Of a stretch of 42,060 nt of DNA, positions 8,431 to 18,844 are shown piece by piece. Source of the DNA: Willaertia magna (Eukaryota; Heterolobosea; Eutetramitea; Acrasida; Naegleriidae); assembly GCA_902984215.1 (NCBI GenBank), contig CADWAF010004797.1, positions 1-42,060 on the forward strand. Direction: 5' to 3'. Within the stretch, counting starts at the first letter, position 1. Each line of letters begins with the position of its first letter. The position numbers were made by a program, and so were the translations under genes. A model generated the notes under the pieces. The model ran no database searches, was not told where the DNA came from, and was given only the letters and a program-made list of their open reading frames with translations.

Positions 8431-9017
8431 ATGTCTACACGAGTCACTAGATCTTCTGCAGCCAAGGCTAGTAGAGAAGAAGCAAGTAATAATGATAACG
8501 ATTCAAATATGCAAGATGATGATGAAGAAACAACATCTACTACAACTAGATCATCTTCTAGAAAAGTTGGTTGGATAGAAGAAAATAAAAATGTTCGAGT
8601 GAAGCCTTGGAAAAAAGGTACCAAGAAATTGGGAAATATGTCTATCGGAGGCTATCTACATCGTAAGTAAGAATATTAAAGAATTTCCGATTTCTTAATT
8701 TCTTGGGTTTTGTTCTTTTATTAGTTACCGAAGAAGAGATTAAGAAATGGGAAGAAGAACGACAAAGAAGAAGGAAAATGAATGTTGTTACTATTCCAAC
8801 AGTTGTTACGAAAACATTAACCCCAATTAATGAAACAACAGAACAACAAGATAATGATAATACCACAACAGATAATACAGAAACAGAAACGGAAGTAAAG
8901 AAAGAAGAAGAAGAGAAGACAGAAAATGATAATTCAAATAATGAAAATGTAGATACCGCAGAAATCAAAAAAGAGGAAGATGTTTTAACGGACAATATGC
9001 TAACAACAGAAGATTAA
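8431..9017 (+). CDS. Small acidic-tailed protein, unknown
   Basis: Two exons, 8431-8662 and 8725-9017, separated by a 62 bp intron (donor GTAAGT, acceptor TTATTAG, phase 1) whose removal joins GGYLH to LTEEEIKKWEEERQRRR. The spliced product has 174 residues. A Ser/Thr- and Asp-rich start leads to a basic, probably folded middle (VGWIEENKNVRVKPWKKGTK, then KKLGNMSIGGYLHLTEEE) and a Thr/Glu/Asn-rich acidic tail. No family is recognised. The basic centre with a mixed-charge helix suggests a nuclear or nucleic-acid-associated protein, but nothing in the sequence proves it. Long open frames on the other strand across 8406-8995 are mirror images of these repetitive codons. Confidence 0.75.
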
Positions 9018-9430
9018 ATTTCAACCCTAATTCCTCTATCTAAGCCTTCAAATTATGATAATATTTAAATATCTAAGTTAGTAATAACTTTATATAATTT
9101 TTAATAGAATAAAACTATAAATGTGTTAATATTAATTTAACAATAATTATAACATAATTTTATTAAAGTATTAATACTATTGCAGTAAAATTAAATATCA
9201 TCTCTGAAATTCTCGGAACACCTTTTCAATAAGCCTTTAATTTCACACGTGAACGCTTTTTTCAAAAAAATTCACAGCGGTTCGTCTTTGTAAAGTTTCA
9301 AAATTAAGTTGGCCATTAAAAAAATTAAACTTTTTGTTTTGAAAAAAAATAAACTGCCAGAAAATATAAGGTTCGTACTCTCATTTTTGAATAAAAAAGT
9401 TTAATCATCTTCATCAATAATAATTAATAG
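9018..9430. other. 413 bp A+T-rich intergenic region before eL6
   Basis: No gene seen. It holds the end of the upstream transcript and the eL6 promoter. ATTGCAGTAAAATT at 9179-9192 partly resembles the motif seen before akirin and the methyltransferase gene. A T/A-rich stretch precedes the eL6 ATG. Confidence 0.3.
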
Positions 9431-10135
9431 ATGCCATCAAAGAATAGAGTCTCAAAAGGAAACCCAAACAAACAACAATCTATGGCACCATTAGGTCAAG
9501 GTGTTCCAAGACTCAGTGCAAATAAATTATTATGGAAAAGAGGAGTCTTCAACTATGTAAAGAAGGGTGCAGCAACTAAAGTTGAAAAACCAAAAATCGT
9601 TGTTAGAAGAGGAAAGGATAAGGTTACCGTAGAAGATAATAGAATTGCAAGTGATATTTCTTTAGTTCCACAAAGAGTAAAGGCAACCAAAACACAAAAC
9701 AAGACTAAATTGAGAAAGTCTATCACCCCAGGTACTGTTTTGATTTTATTAGAAGGTGCATTAGCAGGTAAAAGAGTTGTTTTCTTAAAACAATTAGATT
9801 CCGGTCTTTTATTAGTTACTGGTCCATCTCAATTAAACGGTGTTTCTTTAACTAGAGTTAACCAAAGAAGCGTTATTGCAACCTCAACAAAACTCGATAT
9901 TTCATCTGTCTCAGTCCCAGAAAATGTTGCTGATGCTTTATTCAAGAAACAAGCAAACAAGGATGAAAATGGAAAGAATGTTGAAGCACCAATCTCCGAA
10001 GAAAGAAAGAAACTTAATGAACAAGTTGATGCAGCAGTCCTTTCTGCAGTCCAAAAGGTAGAATTAGCTTCTGAATATCTTAAAACTCCTTTCGCTATCA
10101 CAAGCGGTGTTTACCCACATGAATTAAAGTTCTAA
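9431..10135 (+). CDS. RPL6: Large-subunit ribosomal protein eL6
   Basis: A 234-residue single-exon protein. The KOW-like core is clear: LRKSITPGTVLILLEGALAG, KRVVFLKQLDSGLLLVTGP, then LNGVSLTRVNQRSVIATSTK and LDISSV. The basic N-terminal arm (NKLLWKRGVFNYVKKG) and the C-terminal YLKTPFAITSGVYPHELKF are also as in the family. eL6 is a structural protein on the large subunit. Codon choice is visibly more biased (CCA, GGT, AAG, ACC) than in the neighbouring low-complexity genes, as expected for a highly expressed gene. The ATG at 9431 gives the usual start. Confidence 0.95.
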   Translation: MPSKNRVSKGNPNKQQSMAPLGQGVPRLSANKLLWKRGVFNYVKKGAATKVEKPKIVVRRGKDKVTVEDNRIASDISLVPQRVKATKTQNKTKLRKSITPGTVLILLEGALAGKRVVFLKQLDSGLLLVTGPSQLNGVSLTRVNQRSVIATSTKLDISSVSVPENVADALFKKQANKDENGKNVEAPISEERKKLNEQVDAAVLSAVQKVELASEYLKTPFAITSGVYPHELKF

Positions 10136-10366
10136 ATTAATAAATTATAAAAAAAATCATGTATATTTATTGATCTTGTTTTTTGTTAAGTATTTCTGAG
10201 AATCGCTATTTTTTGCTTTCGAGATATTGCACCATATTAGTATGTTAACTAAGTGTATGTTACTGGCCTGAGAAGGGGAAGAATTTGTGATTTTATCTTT
10301 CCCTAATTGTTTTGGTGTTGTCATTATCACACAATAAATGTTTGTTGTCAAAACTTTAATTAAAAA

Positions 10367-11920
10367 ATGTCTAAACTTTCTGTTAAAGTATTTGATAGTA
10401 TTTATGCTAATTTATTTAATGATGCAACTTCATTTCCAGATAGTTTAATAACTGTAAAATCCAATAATGAAACAAAACATTCCTTTAAAACTCATAAATT
10501 AATTTTATCAAGTAAAAATTTAATTTTAAAATCAATTTTTCAAAATCAACAAGATGAAATTCTTTTTGAAAATGAAAATGTTGACGTTGTAAAAAGTTTT
10601 ATACAATTTTATTATTCAGGAAAAGTAGAATGCGAAAAAGAAGAAGATATTTCATCTTTATTAAAATTATCACATTTATATTTTAGTCCAGAAATTGTAA
10701 CATCAATTGTAAATTATTTTTTACAAAATGAAATAATTTTTACAGATAAACAAATAATTGATATTTTATCAATTTTTTATACAAATTGTAAATCTCCATG
10801 TCAATATACAAAAATTAAAAAAATTGAAAGTAATGAAATTCAAACATCAGCTGCCAATAATCAACAACAAGAACCTGTAAAGATTGCAACTTATCCAAAA
10901 ACTTTTAAATATATTAATCAACAAGAAGAAGAAAAGATTGAAGATGAAAAGACAAGTGACATTTATTTTAAGATTGGTGAAAAATATAATGAAATTGAAT
11001 TATTTAAAAAATTAAAAGAAAAATTATTTGAACAATTAAATTTAAAAAGTTTTACAATAATTTCATCCAATGAACAATTTTTAAAAGAAATTTCATTTAA
11101 TTTTTTATCAAATTTTTTAAAAAATTGTTTAATTAAAATTAATTTCCAAGATATTACATTATGTTTATTAAATTGGTTTTATTTTGATCAATTAAATAGA
11201 TTAAATTATTCTTTAAAAATATTTAATTTATTAAAAGAATTAATTATTTTACAAAAACAACAATTTGAAAAAATTAATAGTCCAATCATTGATGAAAATG
11301 AAATTTTGACAAGTGGCACTTTAAAAACTGAAAATGGAATTAATTTAAACCAATTAACAAATTTATTATCAAAAGGTTTAAAAATCTCAAGTATTAGTTT
11401 TAAAACAAATACTGCTGGACCACTTACCTCAAGAAGATCTCCAGCAAATGATAATTTTAATTATAACAACACAACTGTTAATAATAACAACTTAAAAGAA
11501 GAAGAAGAAGAAGAAAAACAATTAAGAATACCATCACCAATAACAGCTATTAATACAACAACACAAAAAGAAAAGGTAAAATCAATAGAAGATGAAGAAC
11601 CACCTAAATTAAATGTTTTTAGAAAGAAAAGTACTTCTCCTTCAAGTCAACAACAACGCACAGGTCGTTCTCGTTCTGTATTTGTTAGACCAAAAGAACA
11701 ACAAGAAGGAAATTCTTTTCTTCATTTAAAGAAATTAACTTCACCTTTTCTTTCTTTATCACATTCTGAACAAGATGCAAAGATGAATAGAAATGTAATT
11801 CAATCTCCTCCTAAAACTAGAATTGAAGTTGAGGAAGATGGTTATACTGATTGGGAACAAGTTGGTGCAACTGTTATTACTATTCCAATTAAATCAAAGG
11901 TAGAAGAAAAGAAAGAATAA
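10367..11920 (+). CDS. BTB/POZ-domain protein
   Basis: A 517-residue single-exon protein. Residues about 20-125 form a BTB/POZ domain: a strand pair ending HSFKTHKLILSSKN, then ILFENENVDVVKSFIQFYYS, SSLLKLSHLYFSPEIVTSIV. BTB domains dimerise and often recruit cullin-3 ubiquitin ligases. After a linker, residues about 200-310 (FKKLKEKLFEQLNLKSFTII and the following Leu/Phe/Asn-rich helices) could be a BACK-like helical region. The last 180 residues are low-complexity with Ser-Pro and Arg-Ser sites (RRSPAN, GRSRSVFV). No Kelch repeats or zinc fingers are present, so the substrate or partner is unknown. The ATG at 10367 follows a 231 bp spacer after eL6. Confidence 0.8.
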   Translation: MSKLSVKVFDSIYANLFNDATSFPDSLITVKSNNETKHSFKTHKLILSSKNLILKSIFQNQQDEILFENENVDVVKSFIQFYYSGKVECEKEEDISSLLKLSHLYFSPEIVTSIVNYFLQNEIIFTDKQIIDILSIFYTNCKSPCQYTKIKKIESNEIQTSAANNQQQEPVKIATYPKTFKYINQQEEEKIEDEKTSDIYFKIGEKYNEIELFKKLKEKLFEQLNLKSFTIISSNEQFLKEISFNFLSNFLKNCLIKINFQDITLCLLNWFYFDQLNRLNYSLKIFNLLKELIILQKQQFEKINSPIIDENEILTSGTLKTENGINLNQLTNLLSKGLKISSISFKTNTAGPLTSRRSPANDNFNYNNTTVNNNNLKEEEEEEKQLRIPSPITAINTTTQKEKVKSIEDEEPPKLNVFRKKSTSPSSQQQRTGRSRSVFVRPKEQQEGNSFLHLKKLTSPFLSLSHSEQDAKMNRNVIQSPPKTRIEVEEDGYTDWEQVGATVITIPIKSKVEEKKE

Positions 11921-12071
11921 AATTGTGTCTGGTCAACTGCGTTTTTTATTTAATTATTGGGATAGTTTTATTGTAAAATATTGTAGTGTTCAATAAAAAT
12001 TGTTTTTTGTAACGAAGTGTACCTTTTTTGTAAAATATTGAAAGATTATTTAAACATTTTATTTTTATAAA

Positions 12072-12881
12072 TTATATTAATTTTGCAACTTTTCTAGATT
12101 CTTTTGCACTTGTTTTCGTGCATTGCATTGTAGTCCAATCAATTGGTATCATTGGTGCTCCATTTATTGAATTTGCATAAACAACACCTAATTCATTCTT
12201 AGCAGTAGAAATATAATAACTTCTAGAATCACCTAAAGAAATAATTTCAGCTAAAATGATATCACCTGGTCTATAACAATCATACAATACAACTTTATCA
12301 ATTTCAGTAGATCTTATATCTTGTACTCTTAATAAACCACTAATAGTTGAACCTGATTTTATTACCGGTTTATTATCAATACATAAGATATCTACTTTTG
12401 CGAAAGATTTTGTTGTTTTAATAACTTTACAAGTTACAATAGAACCTATATGTGGTACAATTGTATCTGTTGGGACTAAGGGTAATACTTCAATGGTTGG
12501 AAGGCTTGTTTCAAGGCTTGTTGTAGTGTCATTACTTTTATTATCGGAATTAATGACATTTAGTTTGCCAACAATACTGGAATAGACTTTAGAATCTCTG
12601 GTATATGTACCTTTACCTGGTTGATATGTATCTGTAGTTCCAATTCTTGTTCCGGGTGCAACTAATCCTTCGGGAAGGCTTATTGTTTGTTTTTTTAAAG
12701 ATTTTGGTTCTTCTTTTATTTTTACTTCTTCCTTTATTTCTTCTTTTTTAGGTTCTATTGGTGTTATAGATAATGGTTTATTTTTCTCATCTTCTATTAT
12801 TGTTGTTTCCGTTGTTTTTGTTGGAGTGGATTTTAATTGTCTTTGTTGTTTCACTCTATCCAAAAGTCTTGATGATTTCAT
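12072..12881 (-). CDS. CSL4: Exosome complex cap subunit CSL4
   Basis: A 269-residue single-exon protein. After a charged extension of about 75 residues the exosome core follows in order. The N-terminal domain has LPEGLVAPGTRIGTTDTYQP, GKGTYTRDSKVYSSIVGKL. The S1 RNA-binding domain has VPHIGSIVTCKVIKTTKSFA, SGLLRVQDIRSTEIDK and YRPGDIILAEIISLGDSRSY. The C-terminal domain has ISTAKNELGVVYA and IPIDWTTMQCTKTSAKESRK. CSL4 (EXOSC1) is one of three S1/KH cap proteins on the RNA exosome ring and helps feed RNA into the channel. The C-terminal domain lacks the paired cysteines of archaeal zinc-ribbon forms, as in animals. The long Lys/Glu/Thr extension is unusual and may be specific to this lineage. 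Confidence 0.95.
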   Translation of the reverse strand: MKSSRLLDRVKQQRQLKSTPTKTTETTIIEDEKNKPLSITPIEPKKEEIKEEVKIKEEPKSLKKQTISLPEGLVAPGTRIGTTDTYQPGKGTYTRDSKVYSSIVGKLNVINSDNKSNDTTTSLETSLPTIEVLPLVPTDTIVPHIGSIVTCKVIKTTKSFAKVDILCIDNKPVIKSGSTISGLLRVQDIRSTEIDKVVLYDCYRPGDIILAEIISLGDSRSYYISTAKNELGVVYANSINGAPMIPIDWTTMQCTKTSAKESRKVAKLI

Positions 12882-13152
12882 TTTTTATCAAAAATTAATT
12901 GAAATTAATGTCTTCACTGTTCTTATTGATGTTTTCATCAATTTTTGGATTGTCAACAAAATTTTCAACATCTTCTATTAGTTATGTTCTATAAAGAATG
13001 AATTAGATAAAGATTAAATTTTTTATTGTTGAAAATATTTAATCGTCATTGTTGAATGGAAAATAAGTTTTTATCAAAAAAAGCGCCAAAATTAATGATA
13101 TCAAAAAGCTAGCTTTTTTTATTTACGTAAATAATAAATATTTATCTTCTTA

Positions 13153-16100
13153 ATGAGTTCTCCGTTTCCTTCACCAGCATCAACTTTAGGTTATAATCGT
13201 AAACATTTATCATCTACTTATAATAATAACAAAAAGAAAAAGAAATTAAAAAGGGTTGCTACTGAAGAATCTTTTCATTCTAGTGTTTTAAGTGAGACAG
13301 AAGATGTTAATACTAATAGAAGATTGTTTAGTGCAAAAACAGTTAGTGATAATTTAGGCTTGGATAATGAAACAGAAGATTGTTTTTCTTTTCAATCTTT
13401 TGAAATACTTTTACAATCTCACATGTTCTTCTATAGAGATGCAATCCATACAATGTTTAATGATAAGCCTATTGATTGGGAAAATACTTACCAAAATTTT
13501 GTAGATCATTCCCATTATAATGAGAGATTGAATAAGAAAAGACAACAAATGTTGAAGGAAAGAAAGAAAGATGTTGAAAACAAAAGACAATTAGAACAGC
13601 AACGTAGAATGGATATGAATAATTTGCATTATAATACTCGTCCATTATCAACAAATTGGTCTTATGCTTATGAATCAAATAGTGATGTACAAGAGATATT
13701 AAAATTTCAAGAACAAATGGTTAAAAATTTTAAAGATACAATGACTGATACAAGAGCGGAATTATTTTCTAAGGTAAATGTAGATTTTAATGTCAGTCAA
13801 CCAAATAATGACGCTATAAATGATGAAGATTTAAAGATATTTTGTGATGTGGTATTAGCTCAATATAAAATAGATAAGGGAGCTATTTCTACAGATGATG
13901 TAGATGATATAGTTAATAAGCAAGAAAAAGAATATTTAGAAAGAAAACAAAATTGGGCAGCCTTTATAATACAAAAACATTGGAAAAGATATCGTTTATT
14001 GATAGCTTTACCAAGGTTTAAAAAGTTAAGGAGAAGAAAAACATTAAAAACCGTAGTTAGAACATGGGTCAATGAAATGAGAGCTAGAAAGTACTACAGG
14101 ATGAGATTATTAAAGAATTCTTGGAGTTCTTTTCTTGTAAGTATTTTTATTTACATGACATTAACTGGATTTATAGAAAGAAGTTAATTTAAGATATTTT
14201 GCTAATCAACAGGCAGTAGAGATAATACGTAGGTTTTTGGTTAATAGATTAAAATGGTTGGCCTTCCAAGGGTTACACAATTACACCAAGATAAAAATTC
14301 AAATAGAAAGGAATGCTCAACAATTAGATTCATTGGAAATTAAGTTCCCTCATTTACAAGAAACGACTACAAAGCTTAAAAACAGAAAGTTATTTGAGAA
14401 TGTAGTGAAAAAAGTTTTTGATGGATCAGTGATGAGGATTATGTTTAAAAAGTGGTTGGATTACACTCAAACACAAAAGTTTTATAAAAGAGTGTCTGAC
14501 AGAATTATTAAAAATCACAGTAGACATTTAAAGAAGTTATCTTTCTCACTTTTGAGAGTATACGCTTTTCACACTAAAAGGCACAAGAACGATGATTCTA
14601 TTCTAGTGAAATCATGTTTTAAGGTTTTACGTAGATATGCATTCTGTAGCTCATCAGAAAAAAAGATGATACAGAGGGCAATAGAAATCAAAAAGAAATA
14701 CTATCTCTTAATGTGGAAGAGAATTTTTATACAAGAAAAATTATTACAAAATTCGGGTAGGTGTTATGTGATTTATTTTTACTTAATTTTTATTTTTGTA
14801 AATATAGCTACTATACGTTTGATAGGAAAAAGAACTGAGGGCTTACTTACATACTACACAATAGATCATAATGATGAGATACAGTTCAGTTTGATTAGTA
14901 AATATTTAAAGTTAAAACATTACTATTTGAAGTCAAAGTATTTTAAATGCTTTATTGGTTCTCTATATTATCAAAGAATAATAGATATTAAGCGTAAAGC
15001 TTTTGATTCTTTAAGACAATATTACAAGGAAAGACTTGCTGATAAGTTAGATGAGTTTGAGGCAATGGAACAAGCCATTTTAAATAACAATAACACAAGT
15101 AATAATGAACCATCTATAGGAAGTCCAGCATTTGATGTTGTCACTTCAAAGAAATTCACTGGAGAAGAAATGAATGAGGTACAACTGTCCTTGTCTCAAA
15201 TGGACGGATATGAAGAAACATTAGAAATGTTTGCAAAGTTTAGTGAAAACTTTGATGCAATAGTTGTCAAGAAAACTGACAAACAAAATATAAAATTAAT
15301 CTACAATCAAACGGCGGGCTCTTTAGTGAAGTTCCACTTTAGTCAATTTGATCGCAAACAAGAATTATGGGACCCTGTAATATTAAGAAGATTGTTTTTA
15401 ATTTTAATGGATTTTTTTCTAAAGAGGAAAAGGAAAATAATGGAGAGAACTGATTTAATTGAATTTGAAGATACAGATAGTGATAGATATTTAAGAAGAG
15501 AGCGCAGGCAGCAAAAATTGTCTGAGGCAAAAAATATCCTTTCTGCATTTGTAAGTACTTAAATGTTTACATTAGCCTTAACGTCTTCAAAGTCTCTCAA
15601 GCAATCTAATAATCCAGCTGATATTGATTTTGATAAATTAATAGAGTATATAAAGCGACATATTAGATTAAATAGAAAGAGGCTCAGGTTAAAGCTCTTG
15701 GCAGACAATCAGATATTAATTAAGTATTATGCAAAAATTGCTGCCCTAAGATATGCTAACGTTAACTCTAACTTTACAGTAGCAATGGAAGATGTAAGGA
15801 TTCCTGAAAACTCGCAAAAAGATATTGACAACAATAAAAAGTCAAAAGAAAAAGCTCTTCAATTAAAACAAAACATGGCTGCAGAAGAATTATCAAAAGT
15901 TCAAGAGGGGAGATATGATAATATTAGTGTGTATACATCAGACGATATTGTAGACACCTCTGGTCAAAGTATTTCTTCATTCCAGGATTTGTTGACGACA
16001 ATTGAGAGTGATGCAGATTCTATCCAAGAAAGACCTCTGTCTGAAACGCCTACGCCAAAAGAACCAATTATAAAGGAATTAATTAACGAAATTAACTCAT

Positions 16101-18505
16101 CATTTGCTAAAAGAGATAACATTGACTATATTCCAAGGAAAAAGAGAGAAGATGACAGTGCATCTGAAGAAGAAGAGGGGCTGTCTGTTAGTGCAAATAC
16201 AAAATCTATTCGAAGAAAGAGAACTGATAGTGTGACTTCCCAAAAAGATGTATATAAATGTATTTCCTCTAATAAGGATAACTCACCAACCAAAGATAAA
16301 AAGAAACCAAGAACTAAAACTACTTACAAAAAGAAAAAGAAAGCTACAAATGTCTTAATTGAATTGGATGAAAGTAAGTCTACAAACTCTACTCCCTCTC
16401 CATCAAAGAATAGTAACACTCCAGATTCCATAGATACTTCCTACTCTGGGATTAGCGAAAGTAGACTCAATCCCTCTGAGTATATCCCTAACTTTACAAA
16501 ATTTCGTGACAGAAAATCTGTTCAATCCCAAAGGCCACGTTTAAGACCCAAGTCTGAAATTATTAAGGAAATGCTAGGGGAGGGTGATGAAAAAGAAATA
16601 ACTTCTCCTCGGGAAAAGAAGAGTCTCTCTCCAGAAAAGCTTGAATACAAACCACCAAGAATTAATAGTATTGTAATAGAAGATACTGGTCTTCCAATCA
16701 TTCCACGTCTTGAAAGTGACAGTGGGGAAGATAAAGAAGTTGTGGATATAAAAGAAAGTGGTAAAAGCAAGAAAACAAAGAAAAAGAAAGAAACACAGAA
16801 ATCAATTTTTGAACCTCAGGAATCTCAAAATATAGAAACCATAAAAGGTACAACCCAAAGAAGTTTGAGTAATATTCCTGAGAGTAAACTACAATATCTT
16901 TCTCCTAGAATAAGTGATGATTATGTTAATGAGCCAGAGGTAGACAACACCTCTCATAGATCTGATGAAAGTATTTCAAGAAATGGATTTTATTTGGCAA
17001 GAATGGTTGCAAAACACGAAATTATTGAGCCTATTTCTGAAACTTCTTCTTCCAAAACGTATCAAGAACAAGGTTTTGTAATGTTGCACCCAACAACTAA
17101 AAAGAGTAAAATTAAATCTTTGGTAGGACAAAAGATTGCAGCTTTAGAGGAAGAATTAAAGAAGTTAGATGATCTCCCACTTGAGGAAAGAAGTTCAAAG
17201 AAAGAAAAAATACACCAATCTTATCTTTCTGAGGTAATTTCAGAAACAAATGAGGAGATAGAATCTAAACCCAAATCCAGTAGCAAGAGAAGAGCTCCTA
17301 AAGCTCCATTGTCTACTGTTAAATCATTTGAGAAAGAAATAACATTTACTCAACAATATCTAGAGGATATTATCAGTTTAAGTTCTTCCTTAAATGTAAA
17401 AGCTACAGGAGAAATTACTGAGTTAAAGAAAGTAATTGAAACTTTGGAAAAGAGACAAATAGAGCGAGAAAAGAATTACTTTATATCAATTCAAAAACCA
17501 GAATCCAGTGAAATACCTGGAGAAATCGAAGGTGCAGAAGTCGACGACCTTAATGAACTGGATAAGTTTCTTCTTGAAAAGCAAGACGCCAAGACATTGG
17601 AAGCAATTTTACAAAATACTAACATTGGAACCCCTCAATCTGATATAAGTTTAGTTCAGACTGAAAATTCTGTGCATTTGTCTCATCTTTTGTTGGATAC
17701 TGACTTTTTGGAACAAGAATTAAATAATGATGAAATAAAATTCCAACACAGAACAGAAGAGAAAGAACAAAGAATGCAACGAAAGAAAGAAAGTATTTAT
17801 GACATACTGGAAAGAATGTCAAGAGAGGCACAAAATTGGTTTGCTCAAATTGAAGAAATGGTGTCACATAGCGACAAATTAAGTGCGCTAGTGGAAAAAA
17901 GAAAGCAATTATTATCAAACAAGAACAAACTGATTAGCATCATTTCTATTTCAGAGGAAAATCTTAAAAAAGATGTTAATAATCAACATGAATGGAACCG
18001 TATTATTGAAGAAACAAGTTTAGTTATCAATCAAATTGATACTCAATTAGCTAAGCTAGATGAATTTACAGACAAAGAATTAATTGAAACAACCACATCT
18101 GAAAGAAATGCAACTCCACTAGGATTGAATAAGGTTTTATTGAAAAAATCAAAATCTGGAGTTCGTTTAACTTCCAGCATACCATCATTACGAACGTTGA
18201 AGGTTGAAGAAAAATTACCAGAATTGATAAATCCTGGATTTACACTTTCAGCTAGATCAGAAACCTATTCTTCCTCGAACAAATTAAAACCTATACTTCT
18301 CCCTGTATTAGATGCCAAGCCAACTTTAACAACATCTCTTAAGAAAACACTTGAACTAATTGTAGGAACTGATATGGACTGTATAGATTCATCTGACGAT
18401 GAAGAGAACAACAAAGAAAAAGTTGGATCTGTTATAAGGCCAAGGGAAAAACTAATACCTGACTTAGAAATGAGTAGATATATTGAAAAATTAATCACAA
18501 AATAA
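13153..18505 (+). CDS. Large IQ-motif / Sfi1-like coiled-coil protein (four exons)
   Basis: Exons 13153-14136, 14213-14756, 14808-15550 and 15593-18505 join in frame to 1727 residues. Introns are 76, 51 and 42 bp (donors GTAAGT, GTAGGT, GTAAGT). The first part has an IQ motif near residue 270 (AAFIIQKHWKRYRLL), the binding site for calmodulin or centrin. It is followed by a helical stretch with repeated aromatic-x-x-W or x-x-Y units (TVVRTWVNEM, MRIMFKKWLDY, LMWKRIF) reminiscent of Sfi1 centrin-binding repeats. Exon 4 is mostly disordered, with many SP/TP sites and Lys-rich runs. Near the end it has a coiled coil (around NWFAQIEEMVSHSDKLSALV and onward). No catalytic domain is seen. A basal-body or cytoskeletal scaffold is plausible but inferred. 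The 51 bp intron is in frame and stop-free, so retention would also be translated. Confidence 0.75.
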
Positions 18506-18592
18506 CAATACTATTGTATTAATATGTAACTAACATATCAAAATAAGCAAAAAGAGTAACAGTAATTTTGAAATTCAATATTAATATTTGAA

Positions 18593-18693
18593 TGAGCAAA
18601 TAAATTTAAATGCTGTGGGATTTTGAGAATAATAAATAAAAATTGTTAGCTTAGGAAAATTAATTAGCAACAGCATTTAAATTTATTTGCTCA
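18593..18693. repeat. Perfect 24 bp inverted repeat with a 53 bp loop
   Basis: The left arm 18593-18616 (starting TGAGCAAATAAATTT) is the exact reverse complement of the right arm 18670-18693. The arms contain G/C at both ends, so this is more than a simple A/T palindrome. No flanking target duplication is obvious. It lies in the 339 bp spacer between the stop of the IQ-motif gene and the glycosyltransferase start. Candidates are a short MITE-like element, or a hairpin in the 3' UTR of the upstream gene or the 5' region of the downstream one. Confidence 0.85.
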
Positions 18694-18844
18694 ATGTTAA
18701 ATTAAAAATCGATACGACTTTACAATTTGATTTTATTAATAAGGAAACTTTCCAAAAAAAAATTAATTATTTGCCTTTTTAAACAAAATACCATTCACAA
18801 CCTTAAGTAATGCACCTCCAAATGTGCGCTAAATCAATTTTTAA

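Noticed and set aside
8406..8995. Two minus-strand serine/valine-rich frames
   Set aside because: Mirror images of the Glu/Thr/Asn-rich plus-strand exons at 8431-9017.
10157..10351. 64-codon minus-strand frame in the spacer after eL6
   Set aside because: Short, no recognisable features, lies in the 3' flank of eL6 and the promoter of the BTB gene.
15551..15575. 25 bp intron ending at TTAG in the large IQ gene
   Set aside because: Too short and leads straight to a stop; the acceptor at 15592 restores the frame.
16522..16770. Minus-strand Ser/Leu-rich frame in the large IQ gene (likewise at 17619-17918 and 18265-18498)
   Set aside because: Mirror frames of a low-complexity coding exon.
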